From: UMGS1783 sp900555065
GTDB lineage: Bacteria; Bacillota; Clostridia; Oscillospirales; UMGS1783
Reading direction: 5' to 3'
Assembly (NCBI GenBank): GCA_937991645.1
Contig: CALKPL010000038.1
Coordinates: 62,001-126,000 of the forward strand
DNA length: 64,000 bases
Shown: piece after piece, positions 7,912-16,354 of the stretch
Layout of the letters: every line of letters starts with the position of its first letter
Numbering within the stretch: the stretch's first letter is position 1
Notes under the pieces: generated by a model
The model's input: the letters and a program-made list of their open reading frames with translations, nothing else
Told to the model about the DNA's origin: nothing
The model's database searches: none
Translations under genes and position numbers: made by a program

Positions 7912-9060
7912 TCAGTCGTTATAGTCCGAATCGAATTCCATGACGGCGCCCGTGGCGGCGTTGACCGTATAATCGTATTCCACCGCGTCCTTATAAAACT
8001 CAATTTCATAGACGGTATATCCGTCGTCGTTTTCAAGTTTCGCCTTGGAAAAGGTCACGTCGGCGACCGAAAATCCCGCATGGCCGACGGCAATGGACTT
8101 CGCCTTATCCACGCCGATGTAGACGCTCGTGCCGTCCGCCGGCCCCGCGCCGCCCTGAAAGGCTTCCGCCTTCCGCTCGCGGACGGCGCCTGTGGCGGCG
8201 TCAATCTCGTATTCGTATTCGCTGGCGGAGGTATAGAAGTCAATGTCATAGACGGCGCGGCCGTCGTCATAGTCCAGTTTCGCCTTCGTATACGTAACGG
8301 CCGAAGCTTCCACGCCCGCGTCAGCAATGGCCTTGCTCTTCGCCTCGTCAAGCGTAATCAGCCCCGATCCCTGCTGGGTCGCGCCAGTCTGGGAACTGGC
8401 CTGGGAACTGGATTGGGCGCTGGACTGGGCGTTGGCGGCCTGGGAACTGGACTGAGAGGCTCCTGACTGGGGCGGCGCGGTTGGAGTGGTCACCGATTCT
8501 TTGCTTCTGCTGTATATGGATCCGTCCGCAGCGTTGATCTCATAGTCATACTCAAAATCATCGGTGTAAAATTCAATATCATAGACGGAAAGTCCATCGT
8601 CCAGATCGAGCTTCTGTTTTGTGAACACAACCGCATCCGCAGCCAGTCCGGCGTCCGCCAGCGCGGCGTTTTTGGCCTCGTCAAGCGTGATTTGGGCAAC
8701 GGCTGTCGCGGAAGAACCGTCGCTGAAAATGACCTCCTGCTCTTTTTTGACGACCGCGCCGTCCGTTGACCGGATCCAGTATTCGTACTCTGCGCCGTCC
8801 GCGATAAATTCCACTTCATAGACAAACTGGCCCTGTTCATAGTCGAACTCGGTGCGGATAACCTGCGCCGCGGCGGGATCCACGCCCGCATCGGCAAAAG
8901 CGAATTTCTGCGCGTTCTCCGCGCCGATCGCCGAGCTTTCCGCAAACGCGCCCGCCGCAAAGACGGTGCCCACGCCGATGCCCGCCAAAATGACGAGGAT
9001 GCAAAGAGAAGACAGAACCGCTTTGCGCGGTGTTGCAAACAAGTTTTTGATATTTGACAT
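7912..9060 (-). CDS. Secreted/anchored protein with four PepSY domains
   Basis: PepSY domains are found in peptidase propeptides and in envelope proteins tied to two-component systems. The 382 residues start with a signal-anchor (hydrophobic about 14-36, ending VFAAGAFA). Four PepSY-like repeats follow, each with an A-x-x-A-G-V/L start and a VYxxEFxxxxxEYxYxIxxxxG core, at roughly 42-110, 118-185, 230-295 and 305-380. A Ser/Gln/Ala-rich linker (about 190-230) separates the pairs. AAAGGAG precedes ATG 9060. It lies 90 nt downstream of the kinase gene, so it may be cotranscribed with the two-component system and act as its accessory sensor. No catalytic motif is visible. Confidence 0.88.
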   Translation of the reverse strand: MSNIKNLFATPRKAVLSSLCILVILAGIGVGTVFAAGAFAESSAIGAENAQKFAFADAGVDPAAAQVIRTEFDYEQGQFVYEVEFIADGAEYEYWIRSTDGAVVKKEQEVIFSDGSSATAVAQITLDEAKNAALADAGLAADAVVFTKQKLDLDDGLSVYDIEFYTDDFEYDYEINAADGSIYSRSKESVTTPTAPPQSGASQSSSQAANAQSSAQSSSQASSQTGATQQGSGLITLDEAKSKAIADAGVEASAVTYTKAKLDYDDGRAVYDIDFYTSASEYEYEIDAATGAVRERKAEAFQGGAGPADGTSVYIGVDKAKSIAVGHAGFSVADVTFSKAKLENDDGYTVYEIEFYKDAVEYDYTVNAATGAVMEFDSDYND

Positions 9061-9150
9061 AACAAACGACTCCTTTCGATTTGTACGAGTACAGTGTACA
9101 ATAGAAAGATTAAAGGACCATTAGCGCTGAAAAATTTTTTTCAGGATATG

Positions 9151-10566
9151 TCAGACGTCTTTTGGCGCGGGTAGAATCAGCGTAAATACGCTGCCCTTTC
9201 CCAGCTCGCTCTGCACCTGGATTTCACCGCCGTGCCATTTGGCGATCTCGCTTGCCATGGCCAGGCCCAGCCCGGTGCCGTCGCCGGCGCGGGAGCTGTC
9301 GGCCTGATAAAAGCGGCGGAAAATCTTCTCCTGATCCCGTTTGTCTATGCCGATTCCGTCATCGGCCACCGACAAACGTATTTCATCGTCCCGCTTTGTC
9401 AGTTTTACAAGAATATGCCCATTGTCCCTGCCGTAGCGATACGCGTTGGACACCAGGTTCGTCAGCAGCCTTGTCAAAAGCGCACGGTTGCCAAGGCATT
9501 GAATTCCCTCTTCTATCTGACAGGAGAGTTCGGCGCCGCGCTCCCGGACCAGCGACAGATCCGCGCAGACAGAATGCACAAGCGAAGACAGGTCGAACGT
9601 TTCGCGCGTATACGGATCGGCCTGCTGTTCCAGGCGGGTAAAGTCCAGCATATCGTTGATCAGCTTCGTCATTTTACGGCCCTGCCGCTGGATAACCTGC
9701 AACGCCTTCACATAATCCGCCTCGCTGCGTTTTCCGTCCAGCGCCAGCTCGCACTGGGCCATGATAACGGACATGGGCGTGCGCATCTCGTGGGAGGCGT
9801 CGGCGGTAAACTGGCGCTCTTTTTCAAACGCCGCGTCCAGCCTTGCGAACATGTCGTTGAACCGGTCGGCCAGCATGTGCAGCTCGGCGCCGCCTTCGCC
9901 AAGCTCAATCCGTTTTTTCAAGTCGCCGCTCTCGCCGATCTCGGCCGCGGCGTCGGAGATCCGCTGGATCGGCCTGAGCATTCTCTTCGCAATGAGATAC
10001 CCGCCCACGGCCGCGATGCAAACCAGTGTCGGAAGCAGGATCAGCGACAGCCGGGAGATTGTAGACATCTCCTGCTTGCCCTGCATCTCAGATACGACTC
10101 CGCGCAGCCAAAGCCCTTCCAGCCCATCCTGTGCGAGCGCCCTGTCAAAAATATAATACACTGTGCCGCCGACGGTTATTTTCTGGATCCGGGAATCGGC
10201 GAACCCGCATGCCAGGCTTTCGCCGGCAATGGGATTTTCCCCGTACAAAAGCGTCTGGTCGCTGCCGTAGAGAGATGTGTACACCTGGTTCACCGCGTCC
10301 AGAAAGTCGTCGTCCACTTCCAGAAAACCGTCGCCATAGGCGATGAAGTGGTCTACGTCGTTTGTCAGATCCACGTCGTCAATACTGTGATAGTATTCAA
10401 TTTCGTCCACGTTGTGTTCCACCGTTTCTATCAGGCTGTCGCGGATCGTCTTTTGGATGACCTGATCGCTTACGGACAGGATAACCACGTAGGTGACTGC
10501 GACCACAAACAGCAGCGACGCTGTGAACCACAAAGTGATTTTCAGTCGGATCGGTAGGCGTTTCAT
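9151..10566 (-). CDS. Sensor histidine kinase
   Basis: Membrane kinase of a two-component system. The 471 residues show TM1 (about 10-31), an extracytoplasmic sensor region rich in Asp/Glu (about 32-168), TM2 (about 172-193) and HAMP (about 194-248). The DHp domain has phospho-acceptor His259 in DASHEMRTP, and the HATPase domain has NAYRYG (N box), DDGIGI (G1), FYQADSS (F box) and GTGLGLAMA (G2). It overlaps the regulator stop by 4 nt, so it is translated with it. The signal is unknown; the PepSY protein downstream suggests an envelope cue. Confidence 0.95.
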   Translation of the reverse strand: MKRLPIRLKITLWFTASLLFVVAVTYVVILSVSDQVIQKTIRDSLIETVEHNVDEIEYYHSIDDVDLTNDVDHFIAYGDGFLEVDDDFLDAVNQVYTSLYGSDQTLLYGENPIAGESLACGFADSRIQKITVGGTVYYIFDRALAQDGLEGLWLRGVVSEMQGKQEMSTISRLSLILLPTLVCIAAVGGYLIAKRMLRPIQRISDAAAEIGESGDLKKRIELGEGGAELHMLADRFNDMFARLDAAFEKERQFTADASHEMRTPMSVIMAQCELALDGKRSEADYVKALQVIQRQGRKMTKLINDMLDFTRLEQQADPYTRETFDLSSLVHSVCADLSLVRERGAELSCQIEEGIQCLGNRALLTRLLTNLVSNAYRYGRDNGHILVKLTKRDDEIRLSVADDGIGIDKRDQEKIFRRFYQADSSRAGDGTGLGLAMASEIAKWHGGEIQVQSELGKGSVFTLILPAPKDV

Positions 10567-11243
10567 ACGTTTTTACCCTCCCGCAGTACATACCCACTGC
10601 CGCGAACTGTATGAATCAGCTTTTCGTCATGGCCGTCGTCAATTTTCTTTCGAAGATATCTGATGTAAACGTCCACAACGTTTGTACCGCCTTCATAATC
10701 AAAATTCCAAATATGGTTTTCAATCTTTTCTCGGGACAAGACGACGCCCTGATTGTACATCAGATACTCCAGCAGAGCGTATTCTTTTGCCGACAGAGGG
10801 ATTTCCGTCTCCCCTCTTTTTACGACGTGCGACGCGCAGTCCAGCGTCAGATCGCCTGCGCGCAGGACATTGCTGGCCCGGCCAAAAGAAGCGCGCGTCA
10901 TTGCACGGACCCGCGCGCAGAGTTCGTCCAGAGAAAAGGGCTTCACCAAATAGTCGTTTGCGCCGCTGTCCAGCCCCTTGACACGGTCGGAAACCGCGTC
11001 CCGCGCAGTCAGGAACAGCACAGGCGTCGTCTTCCCCGCGTCCCGCAGGCTGCGCAGCACGGCAAAACCGTCCGCTTTCGGCATCATAATATCGAGTATG
11101 ACTGCGTCGTAATCCGTATAGGATAGAATGTCGATCGCCTCCGCCCCGTCATAGCAGCTGTCCACGCTGTATCCTTCGGCCGTCAGCTTCTGCATGATGA
11201 TTTCATTCAAATCCCGTTCGTCTTCCGCAATGAAAATACGCAT
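10563..11243 (-). CDS. OmpR/PhoB-family response regulator
   Basis: DNA-binding regulator of the adjacent kinase. The 226 residues have an N-terminal receiver (phospho-acceptor Asp51 in VILDIMMP, acidic pair near residues 7-8, Lys in LVKPF near 101). The C-terminal winged helix (about 125-220) has LSAKEYALLEYLM and VDVYIRYLRKKI. AGAGGTG precedes ATG 11243. A TATAAT-like element (11263-11268, minus strand) lies 20 nt upstream, but I cannot find a good -35. First gene of the regulator-kinase-PepSY operon. Confidence 0.95.
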   Translation of the reverse strand: MRIFIAEDERDLNEIIMQKLTAEGYSVDSCYDGAEAIDILSYTDYDAVILDIMMPKADGFAVLRSLRDAGKTTPVLFLTARDAVSDRVKGLDSGANDYLVKPFSLDELCARVRAMTRASFGRASNVLRAGDLTLDCASHVVKRGETEIPLSAKEYALLEYLMYNQGVVLSREKIENHIWNFDYEGGTNVVDVYIRYLRKKIDDGHDEKLIHTVRGSGYVLREGKNV

Positions 11244-11691
11244 ACAGTTTCACCTCTGTTTTATTATAACACAGATTCATTAAAATTGTATTATAACCTC
11301 TTAACTGAGGATACAGCGTTTTAATAAAATCCTCTAAGCCTTGATAATACAGAATTTATCTCAATGTGTCCGACTTATCCCTTTATACGGTTACACTCAA
11401 GTCTGCTCTTTCCAGCTTGCTTATTAAGGGAAATGCAAGGTCAGAAAAATCTCATGTAGCCGCGAGAAAAAAGATTAAAAATCAGATGGTTTTATGGTAG
11501 AGTTATAAATGTAAATTTTATTCAGAATGAGCTTGATAAAAATGGCAGATCGAGACACTATAATAGAAAGGCAAAACTGCTATTATCAGGCTCAAAATTG
11601 CGCAGAATCAAAAGACGTATTCTGCCTAATTCATCTTAGGCGGGATGCGTTTCTATTAAACTAAAAATAAATCGAAAGGATGTAAATCAAA
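11244..11691. other. AT-rich divergent regulatory gap with a structured leader
   Basis: This 448-base gap separates the response-regulator gene from the surface-protein gene. Near the downstream gene are two consecutive hairpins: GCAGAAT/ATTCTGC at about 11598-11621 and CCTAA/TTAGG at about 11621-11641. They lie in what would be the 5' untranslated region. I could not match them to any riboswitch class I know, and there is no T-run after them. No coding frame is supported. Confidence 0.4.
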
Positions 11692-13779
11692 ATGAGACTA
11701 GGGAAAAACAAAATTTGGGCCTTTTTGCTGTCGCTTGTGATGGTAATTAGTTTTGTGCCAGCCACAGCGTTTGCGCTCGACGGAAGCGGGACAAGTGAAG
11801 TTCCCTATCAGGTTGGTACGGAAGCTGATTTGAGGCAGGCGCTTGCAGATGGTGCAGATGGGATGCACATCCAACTGACTGCCGATATCGTATTGGCAAA
11901 CCATTTGGAAATCAATAAGTCAGTTACCATTACCGGAACAAACGGAGCAGATAACCGGGAAATCAGCAACAAGATAATATTTATTAACGGTGACGACACC
12001 ACAGTTAATTTTGTGAATGTAGATTTTGCTCGTACCACAGGCAATTGCGTCTTCATAATTGGGCAGAATCAAAGCCAGAACATCGCATCCGCTCCAACAG
12101 TCAGCTTTGAAAGTTGTAATATTTCAAGCACTTCCGATAACACAAATGGTACGATCAATCTTACCGGCGGTTCCTTGACAATGACCGGCTGTACTGTGAC
12201 GGGCAACCCGTACGGCATCATTCTGAACGGATTATTGAGTGGCAGTCCTATACAAGGCGCGTTGAACCGTACCCTTATCTTGAATAACACGAACGTAACA
12301 AGCACGAATGGGAAAGCCATAATTACCAATTCCGGCACAAAAAGCGGTGATACAATCTCTGTTACAGGCGGTATGCTTTCCGGTTGGAACGCACTTACGT
12401 TTATGGGAAGTGGCGTAGAGACTACATTGACTGATGTTACGATTAACTGTAAAAATCCATATTCTACTGGACAGAATAATTATGGTATTATCGTATTCGG
12501 CGCTGCCAGCGGCAATGAGAATATTACTGGTAATAGCGTTACTGTAAATGGCGGTACCATTTCGGCCACTGGAAATAACACAAGCTCCTCAAACGAGTAT
12601 ATCGGAAGTTTTTACAATACGGACAATCAACTGAAATTTTCGGGTACTGTATTGAATGTGTCGGGAAATGTCACCGAAGCATTCTTCATTTATAGCCAGA
12701 GTACAAATGCAGATGCTCCTTATAATGCTTACAGGCCCGGAAATGCTTCCCCCGTCGTGGTTGAAGGCGTAAGTTACAATGGATTCTTAATCGAGAACAC
12801 TGGAGAGAAATTTATAAACATTTATAACTCGTTTAACGAAGCTTTAAATGCGGCGGAAGATGGTAACACAATCGTGCTGGGTCAAGATGTAACTGAAAGT
12901 ACAGAAATCAGTAAAGACGTTGTCATTGATATGAACGGCAAAGATGCCAGCGGCATTATTCCTGGCGACGACAGCATCCTTGTTTACAGTGAGGACGAAC
13001 AAACCGTTACGCAGGTGGCAGTCAATGATCTTGACGATGTTTTGTCGATTGCTGAATTTGGTTTCAAAGCCAATGCCGGTGATGCGAATGCGGCCATCAA
13101 TAATGCTCTTGGCAACGGGGCGGTATCCGACTGCGATGACAACACTGCATATATTATCCTGAGCAATCGCATAAAAGGAAATCTCACATTACAGATCACT
13201 AAGGGCAGCGAGATAGTTTACACCGAAACTTTGACGGACGCCGACAGTGCAAAAGCATTTTACTTTACCTTTGAACAAGATGGAGGTTCTGCAGCAACAC
13301 AACCGATCGCTGCAGACGAGTACGCGGCTTCCCTTATGGCGAATGGGACACAAATCGCTGCTGAGACATTAAAGATTTATGAAATACAGTTTGCAGTGGA
13401 CGATGCTGTAACTTCAGGCGGCTATTCTATGAGCACTGACGCGGATACAGTGGCAAAACCCTCTGCCCCAACCAAGGAAGGATACGTTTTCACCGGTTGG
13501 AGCGAAGCTGTTGTAGATGAGGTTGCAAATACCATTACATTTACAGCGCAATGGAAAGAAGAGACGGTTTCTCCTGACCCCGACCAGCCTACCGACCCTG
13601 ACGAACCCTCCGAAGGTGAAGACGATTCTTCGACCGGCGGCGACCAGACAGGCGATACAAACGTTCCGGAAACCGGAGATGAGAGTAATATCGCTATTTG
13701 GATTACCGTCATGCTGGCTGCCGGCGCAGCCCTGATCGGCCTTGTCTTTTACAGCCGAAAGATAAAATACAGCAGATAA
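11692..13779 (+). CDS. Cell-surface protein, beta-helix-like, sortase-anchored
   Basis: Predicted wall-attached protein. The 695 residues begin with a signal peptide (about 1-29, ending PATAFA). A long Asn/Thr/Gly-rich region (about 40-400) with repeated TxTxNGGTI-type turns resembles a right-handed parallel beta-helix. A 60-residue Listeria-Bacteroides-type repeat follows near 580-625 (KEGYVFTGWSEAV, TFTAQW). Next come a Pro/Asp/Glu-rich stalk, and finally VPETGDESN, a hydrophobic stretch and SRKIKYSR, a variant LPxTG signal. It is visibly more AT-rich than its neighbours, which may mean later acquisition. No sortase gene is in the window. AAAGGATG precedes the ATG. Confidence 0.85.
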   Translation: MRLGKNKIWAFLLSLVMVISFVPATAFALDGSGTSEVPYQVGTEADLRQALADGADGMHIQLTADIVLANHLEINKSVTITGTNGADNREISNKIIFINGDDTTVNFVNVDFARTTGNCVFIIGQNQSQNIASAPTVSFESCNISSTSDNTNGTINLTGGSLTMTGCTVTGNPYGIILNGLLSGSPIQGALNRTLILNNTNVTSTNGKAIITNSGTKSGDTISVTGGMLSGWNALTFMGSGVETTLTDVTINCKNPYSTGQNNYGIIVFGAASGNENITGNSVTVNGGTISATGNNTSSSNEYIGSFYNTDNQLKFSGTVLNVSGNVTEAFFIYSQSTNADAPYNAYRPGNASPVVVEGVSYNGFLIENTGEKFINIYNSFNEALNAAEDGNTIVLGQDVTESTEISKDVVIDMNGKDASGIIPGDDSILVYSEDEQTVTQVAVNDLDDVLSIAEFGFKANAGDANAAINNALGNGAVSDCDDNTAYIILSNRIKGNLTLQITKGSEIVYTETLTDADSAKAFYFTFEQDGGSAATQPIAADEYAASLMANGTQIAAETLKIYEIQFAVDDAVTSGGYSMSTDADTVAKPSAPTKEGYVFTGWSEAVVDEVANTITFTAQWKEETVSPDPDQPTDPDEPSEGEDDSSTGGDQTGDTNVPETGDESNIAIWITVMLAAGAALIGLVFYSRKIKYSR

Positions 13780-13789
13780 TCCATAACAA

Positions 13790-13828
13790 TGCGCCCTGTG
13801 GTATGCGTACCACAGGGCGTAACTTTTA
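13790..13828 (+). terminator. Terminator after the surface-protein gene
   Basis: 12-bp stem CGCCCTGTGGTA/TACCACAGGGCG with a 4-nt loop, followed by TAACTTTTA. A second smaller hairpin, CCGCAGG/CCTGCGG, follows at 13837-13855. Confidence 0.85.
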
Positions 13829-13859
13829 TGTATGAACCGCAGGTATACCCTGCGGTGTT

Positions 13860-14483
13860 TCCTTTATCGGCTGTCTCTGCTAAGGATGTTTCCTCTGTCT
13901 CGGCTGGTTTCTCTGCCTGCCCATCTTGTGAAGCTGGCGCAGGCGCTTCCGTTCGGCAACAAGAGATGACCCCTCGAACTTGCAAAAAGTTGGTAGCGTC
14001 AGCGTGGCAACGTGAGGGCGTTTACAACCGAACTGACGAGCCGAGCGTGACTTTTTTCGCAAAGGAGGAGCTGCGGCGTGCGTGCGCTCTGATTTTTGTA
14101 TAAAAAAATCGGAGCAAGCGATACAAAGCTTGCTCCGACGTGTCTAAGGACTATGAAAAGATATTTTCGGATATTACCGGTGAGAGCTGAATCCTCGTGC
14201 CCCGAAAAAGGCTGGTATGCCGAAGCGGTGCGCGCGCGTTTACAAGCGAGCGGCGAAGGTGCAGCGCGACCTTTTTCGGAAAAGGAGACGCAGCGGAATG
14301 CGCGCGCCGTCAGCTTTTGCAAAAAATGCATGCCGCAAGCGATGTGCGGCCTGTATTTGGGGTCCCCGCAAAGCCGCCGGCTTTGCGGGGGAAGGAGGAG
14401 CGACGGAGCGAATGAGAGACGGCGTTTGCTTTAAATAAGAAAACGCCGTCGCGAATGATACGCAGTCCGCGACGACGCGGGAA
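13860..14483. repeat. Degenerate hairpin/T-run units upstream of the 158-bp repeats
   Basis: No gene is supported here. On the minus strand at least three diverged units recur, each made of a hairpin, a T-run or TTTTGC segment, and a GCxGC-CTCCT-like string. One hairpin is CGGAGCAAGC/GCTTGCTCCG near 14110-14137 followed by ATTTTTTT. Another is GCCGCA/TGCGGC near 14333-14351 followed by a T6 run. A third is near 14440-14475. They look like older, decayed relatives of the two near-identical copies next to the tRNA. Confidence 0.5.
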
Positions 14484-14641
14484 GCATTGACAAAAAAAGA
14501 TGCCCCAATCAGAATAAAAAAACCGAATCGAAGCCCAGCGATAGCGGGTTCGATTCGGAGAGGAGCTGCGACAGAATGAGTGAGAAGTGACTTTTGCAAA
14601 AAAGTCGCTGCGAACGATATGCCGTCCGTAGCGACGTGGTA
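14484..14641 (-). repeat. 158-bp direct repeat, copy 1
   Basis: Nearly identical to 14642-14797. Each copy holds two inverted repeats: CCGAATCGAA/TTCGATTCGG (14523-14558 here) and a terminator-like stem of GTCGCTGCG type next to an A6/T6 tract (14598-14635). Copy 1 also ends with the CTACCAC-like string that forms the end of the tRNA gene in copy 2. Confidence 0.85.
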
Positions 14642-14797
14642 GCATTGACAAAAAAAGATACCCCAATCAAAATAAAATACCGAATCGAAGCCCAGCGATA
14701 GCGGGTTCGATTCGGAGAGGAGCTGCGACAGAATGAGTGAGAAGTGACTTTTGCAAAAAAGTCGCTGCGAACGATATGCCGTCCGCAGCGACGTGGT
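14642..14797 (-). repeat. 158-bp direct repeat, copy 2 (contains the tRNA-Val terminator)
   Basis: On the minus strand the tRNA CCA end runs straight into GTCGCTGCG...CGCAGCGAC followed by TTTTTT (14755-14792), a strong factor-independent terminator. The second inverted repeat lies at 14680-14715. The copy differs from copy 1 at only a few positions, so the duplication is recent or kept uniform by conversion. Confidence 0.85.
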
Positions 14798-14870
14798 AGA
14801 GACAGAGGGACTCGAACCCACGGCCTCTCGCATGTGAAGCGAGCGCTCTAACCGACTGAGCTATGTCTCC
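14794..14870 (-). tRNA. tRNA-Val (anticodon CAC), CCA encoded
   Basis: On the minus strand the acceptor arm GGAGACA pairs with TGTCTCT (terminal G-U), with discriminator A and an encoded CCA. The D-arm is GCTCAGTCGGTTAGAGC. The anticodon stem CTCGC/GCGAG closes the loop TTCACAT, giving anticodon CAC for GUG (Val). The T-arm is GTGGG-TTCGAGT-CCCTC. All arms fold normally. Confidence 0.95.
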
Positions 14871-15011
14871 ATATCCTACCTCAATATTATACTCATGCAG
14901 CAACTCTTTGTCAAATAAAAAAGTAAGAAAATTGAAAAATACTGTTTCCTTTAAAAGCAAAAATGTGTTATACTGTTGATGAATCATTTACCTTTGAGGT
15001 GCAGAATAGGA

Positions 15012-15695
15012 ATGTTAGGAACACTTGTCAACACGGCTGCGGTTCTTGTTGGTTCCTGTATCGGGCTGTTGTTCCGCAAGGGGCTTCCAGAGCGGTTTGG
15101 CCAGGTAATCATGAAAGGGCTCGGCCTGTGCGTGATGTATATCGGCGTCAAGGGCGCGCTGAAGGGGGAAAACGAAATCATCGCAATCCTGTCCATCGCG
15201 GTAGGCGCTGTAATCGGCGAGTTGCTGCGGCTGGACGAACGGCTGGAAAAGCTCGGGGGTTGGATTGAACGCAAATGCAAAAAGCGGGAGGATGACAAAA
15301 CCTCCGTAACCGAAGGCTTTGTCAGCGCAAGCTTGTTATTCTGCGTCGGCGCGATGACGATTCTGGGCTCGCTGGAAAGCGGAATCTCCGGCGATCATTC
15401 CACGTTATTTCTCAAATCCATTCTGGATTTCACCTGCTCTATTATATACGCTTCCACACTCGGCTACGGGGTGATCTTCTCTGCGGCTACTGTACTTGTG
15501 ATACAGGGTTCGATTACTCTGCTCGCGGGTTGGATCGCACCTGTTTTGACTGAAACAGTGATATTGGAAATGTCCTGCGTGGGCTCTATTCTGATTATCG
15601 GCCTTGCGCTGAATATGCTTGGAATTACAAAGCTAAAAACGATGAACTACATACCAGCAATCTTTTTGCCGCTTCTGTTCTGTTTATTCCTGTAA
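15012..15695 (+). CDS. DUF554 family membrane protein
   Basis: Polytopic membrane protein of unknown function, YdfK-like. I start it at ATG 15012 (MLGTLVNTAAVLVGSCIG), which gives the family's N-terminus; upstream in-frame ATGs add a polar non-homologous stretch. The 227 residues hold six or seven hydrophobic segments and the motifs GALKGENEIIAILSIAVGAVIG and SILDFTCSIIYASTLGYGV. The charged stretch ERKCKKREDDK lies in the cytoplasmic loop. Divergent from tRNA-Val. Confidence 0.85.
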   Translation: MLGTLVNTAAVLVGSCIGLLFRKGLPERFGQVIMKGLGLCVMYIGVKGALKGENEIIAILSIAVGAVIGELLRLDERLEKLGGWIERKCKKREDDKTSVTEGFVSASLLFCVGAMTILGSLESGISGDHSTLFLKSILDFTCSIIYASTLGYGVIFSAATVLVIQGSITLLAGWIAPVLTETVILEMSCVGSILIIGLALNMLGITKLKTMNYIPAIFLPLLFCLFL

Positions 15696-15740
15696 CGGGC
15701 GGATATTAAGAATAAAAATTTCTGTTTGGAGGAATTGGTT

Positions 15741-16295
15741 ATGGCATTTTGTACGCAATGTGGAAAAGAGATGGACGACGCCATGCGGTTCTGCCCAATC
15801 TGCGGCGCGCCTGCGGCGCAGGGCGGTACGAATCCGGCGCAGCAGGCTTCTGCACAGCAGACTGCGCCGCCGCAGCAGCCAGCCGCGCCGGCCGGCGGCT
15901 ATCAGGCGCCCGGCGGCGGGCAGACGTGGAACCAGAACCCGTATGTCAATCCGGAACAAATGGACATTAACAGCAACAAGGGTTATGCAATTTTGTCCTA
16001 TTTCTCACTGCTTGTGCTCATCCCTATTTTTGCTGCGAAAGATTCTAAATTCGCTCGTTTTCATGCGAATCAGGGTCTTGTGCTCATGATCGCCGAAGTG
16101 GTCTACTGGATCGCCGTCGCAATTGTGACCGCTATTTTTATGGCAATCAACTGGTGGCTCGGCAGCATTTTCAGCACGATCTTTGCGCTGGGCAATATTC
16201 TGTTCCTGGTCCTTGCCATTCTCGGCATTGTCGCCGCAGCGCAGGGCCAGTACAAAGCGCTGCCCATCATCGGCAAAATCAGCATCCTCAAATAA
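15741..16295 (+). CDS. Zinc-ribbon membrane protein (DUF4870/Tic20-like region)
   Basis: The 184-residue product starts with a zinc ribbon (CTQCGKEMDDAMRFCPICG, four Cys), then a Gln/Ala/Pro-rich linker (about 28-70). The C-terminal membrane domain has about four helices (DSKFARFHANQGLVLMI is typical of DUF4870-like proteins). GGAGG precedes ATG 15741 at good spacing. Such fusions are common in Clostridia; a role in envelope housekeeping is a guess. It ends at a shared terminator. Confidence 0.82.
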   Translation: MAFCTQCGKEMDDAMRFCPICGAPAAQGGTNPAQQASAQQTAPPQQPAAPAGGYQAPGGGQTWNQNPYVNPEQMDINSNKGYAILSYFSLLVLIPIFAAKDSKFARFHANQGLVLMIAEVVYWIAVAIVTAIFMAINWWLGSIFSTIFALGNILFLVLAILGIVAAAQGQYKALPIIGKISILK

Positions 16296-16311
16296 GCATA
16301 CTGCAATGCAT

Positions 16312-16345
16312 AACGCCCCTGCCGCACATGGCAGGGGCGTATTTA
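16312..16345. terminator. Bidirectional terminator between convergent genes
   Basis: Stem ACGCCCCTGCC/GGCAGGGGCGT with a 6-nt loop lies between the stop codons of the zinc-ribbon gene and the GatD-like gene. ATTTAT follows on the plus strand. Confidence 0.8.
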
Positions 16346-16354
16346 TACGCTGGT

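Noticed and set aside
9232..10557. 441-codon plus-strand frame
   Set aside because: Antisense of the histidine kinase, which has all kinase motifs.
11500..11690. Cyclic-di-GMP riboswitch
   Set aside because: AAAGGCAAA-like and GACG strings are present, but the stems and the GACGCAAAGC core of the class are not.
13749..13985. 78-codon minus-strand frame
   Set aside because: Covers the terminator hairpins of the surface-protein gene; no ribosome site or family.
14240..14833. 197-codon minus-strand frame over the tRNA-proximal repeats
   Set aside because: Runs through terminator hairpins and the repeats and into the tRNA; typical spurious protein of such repeats.
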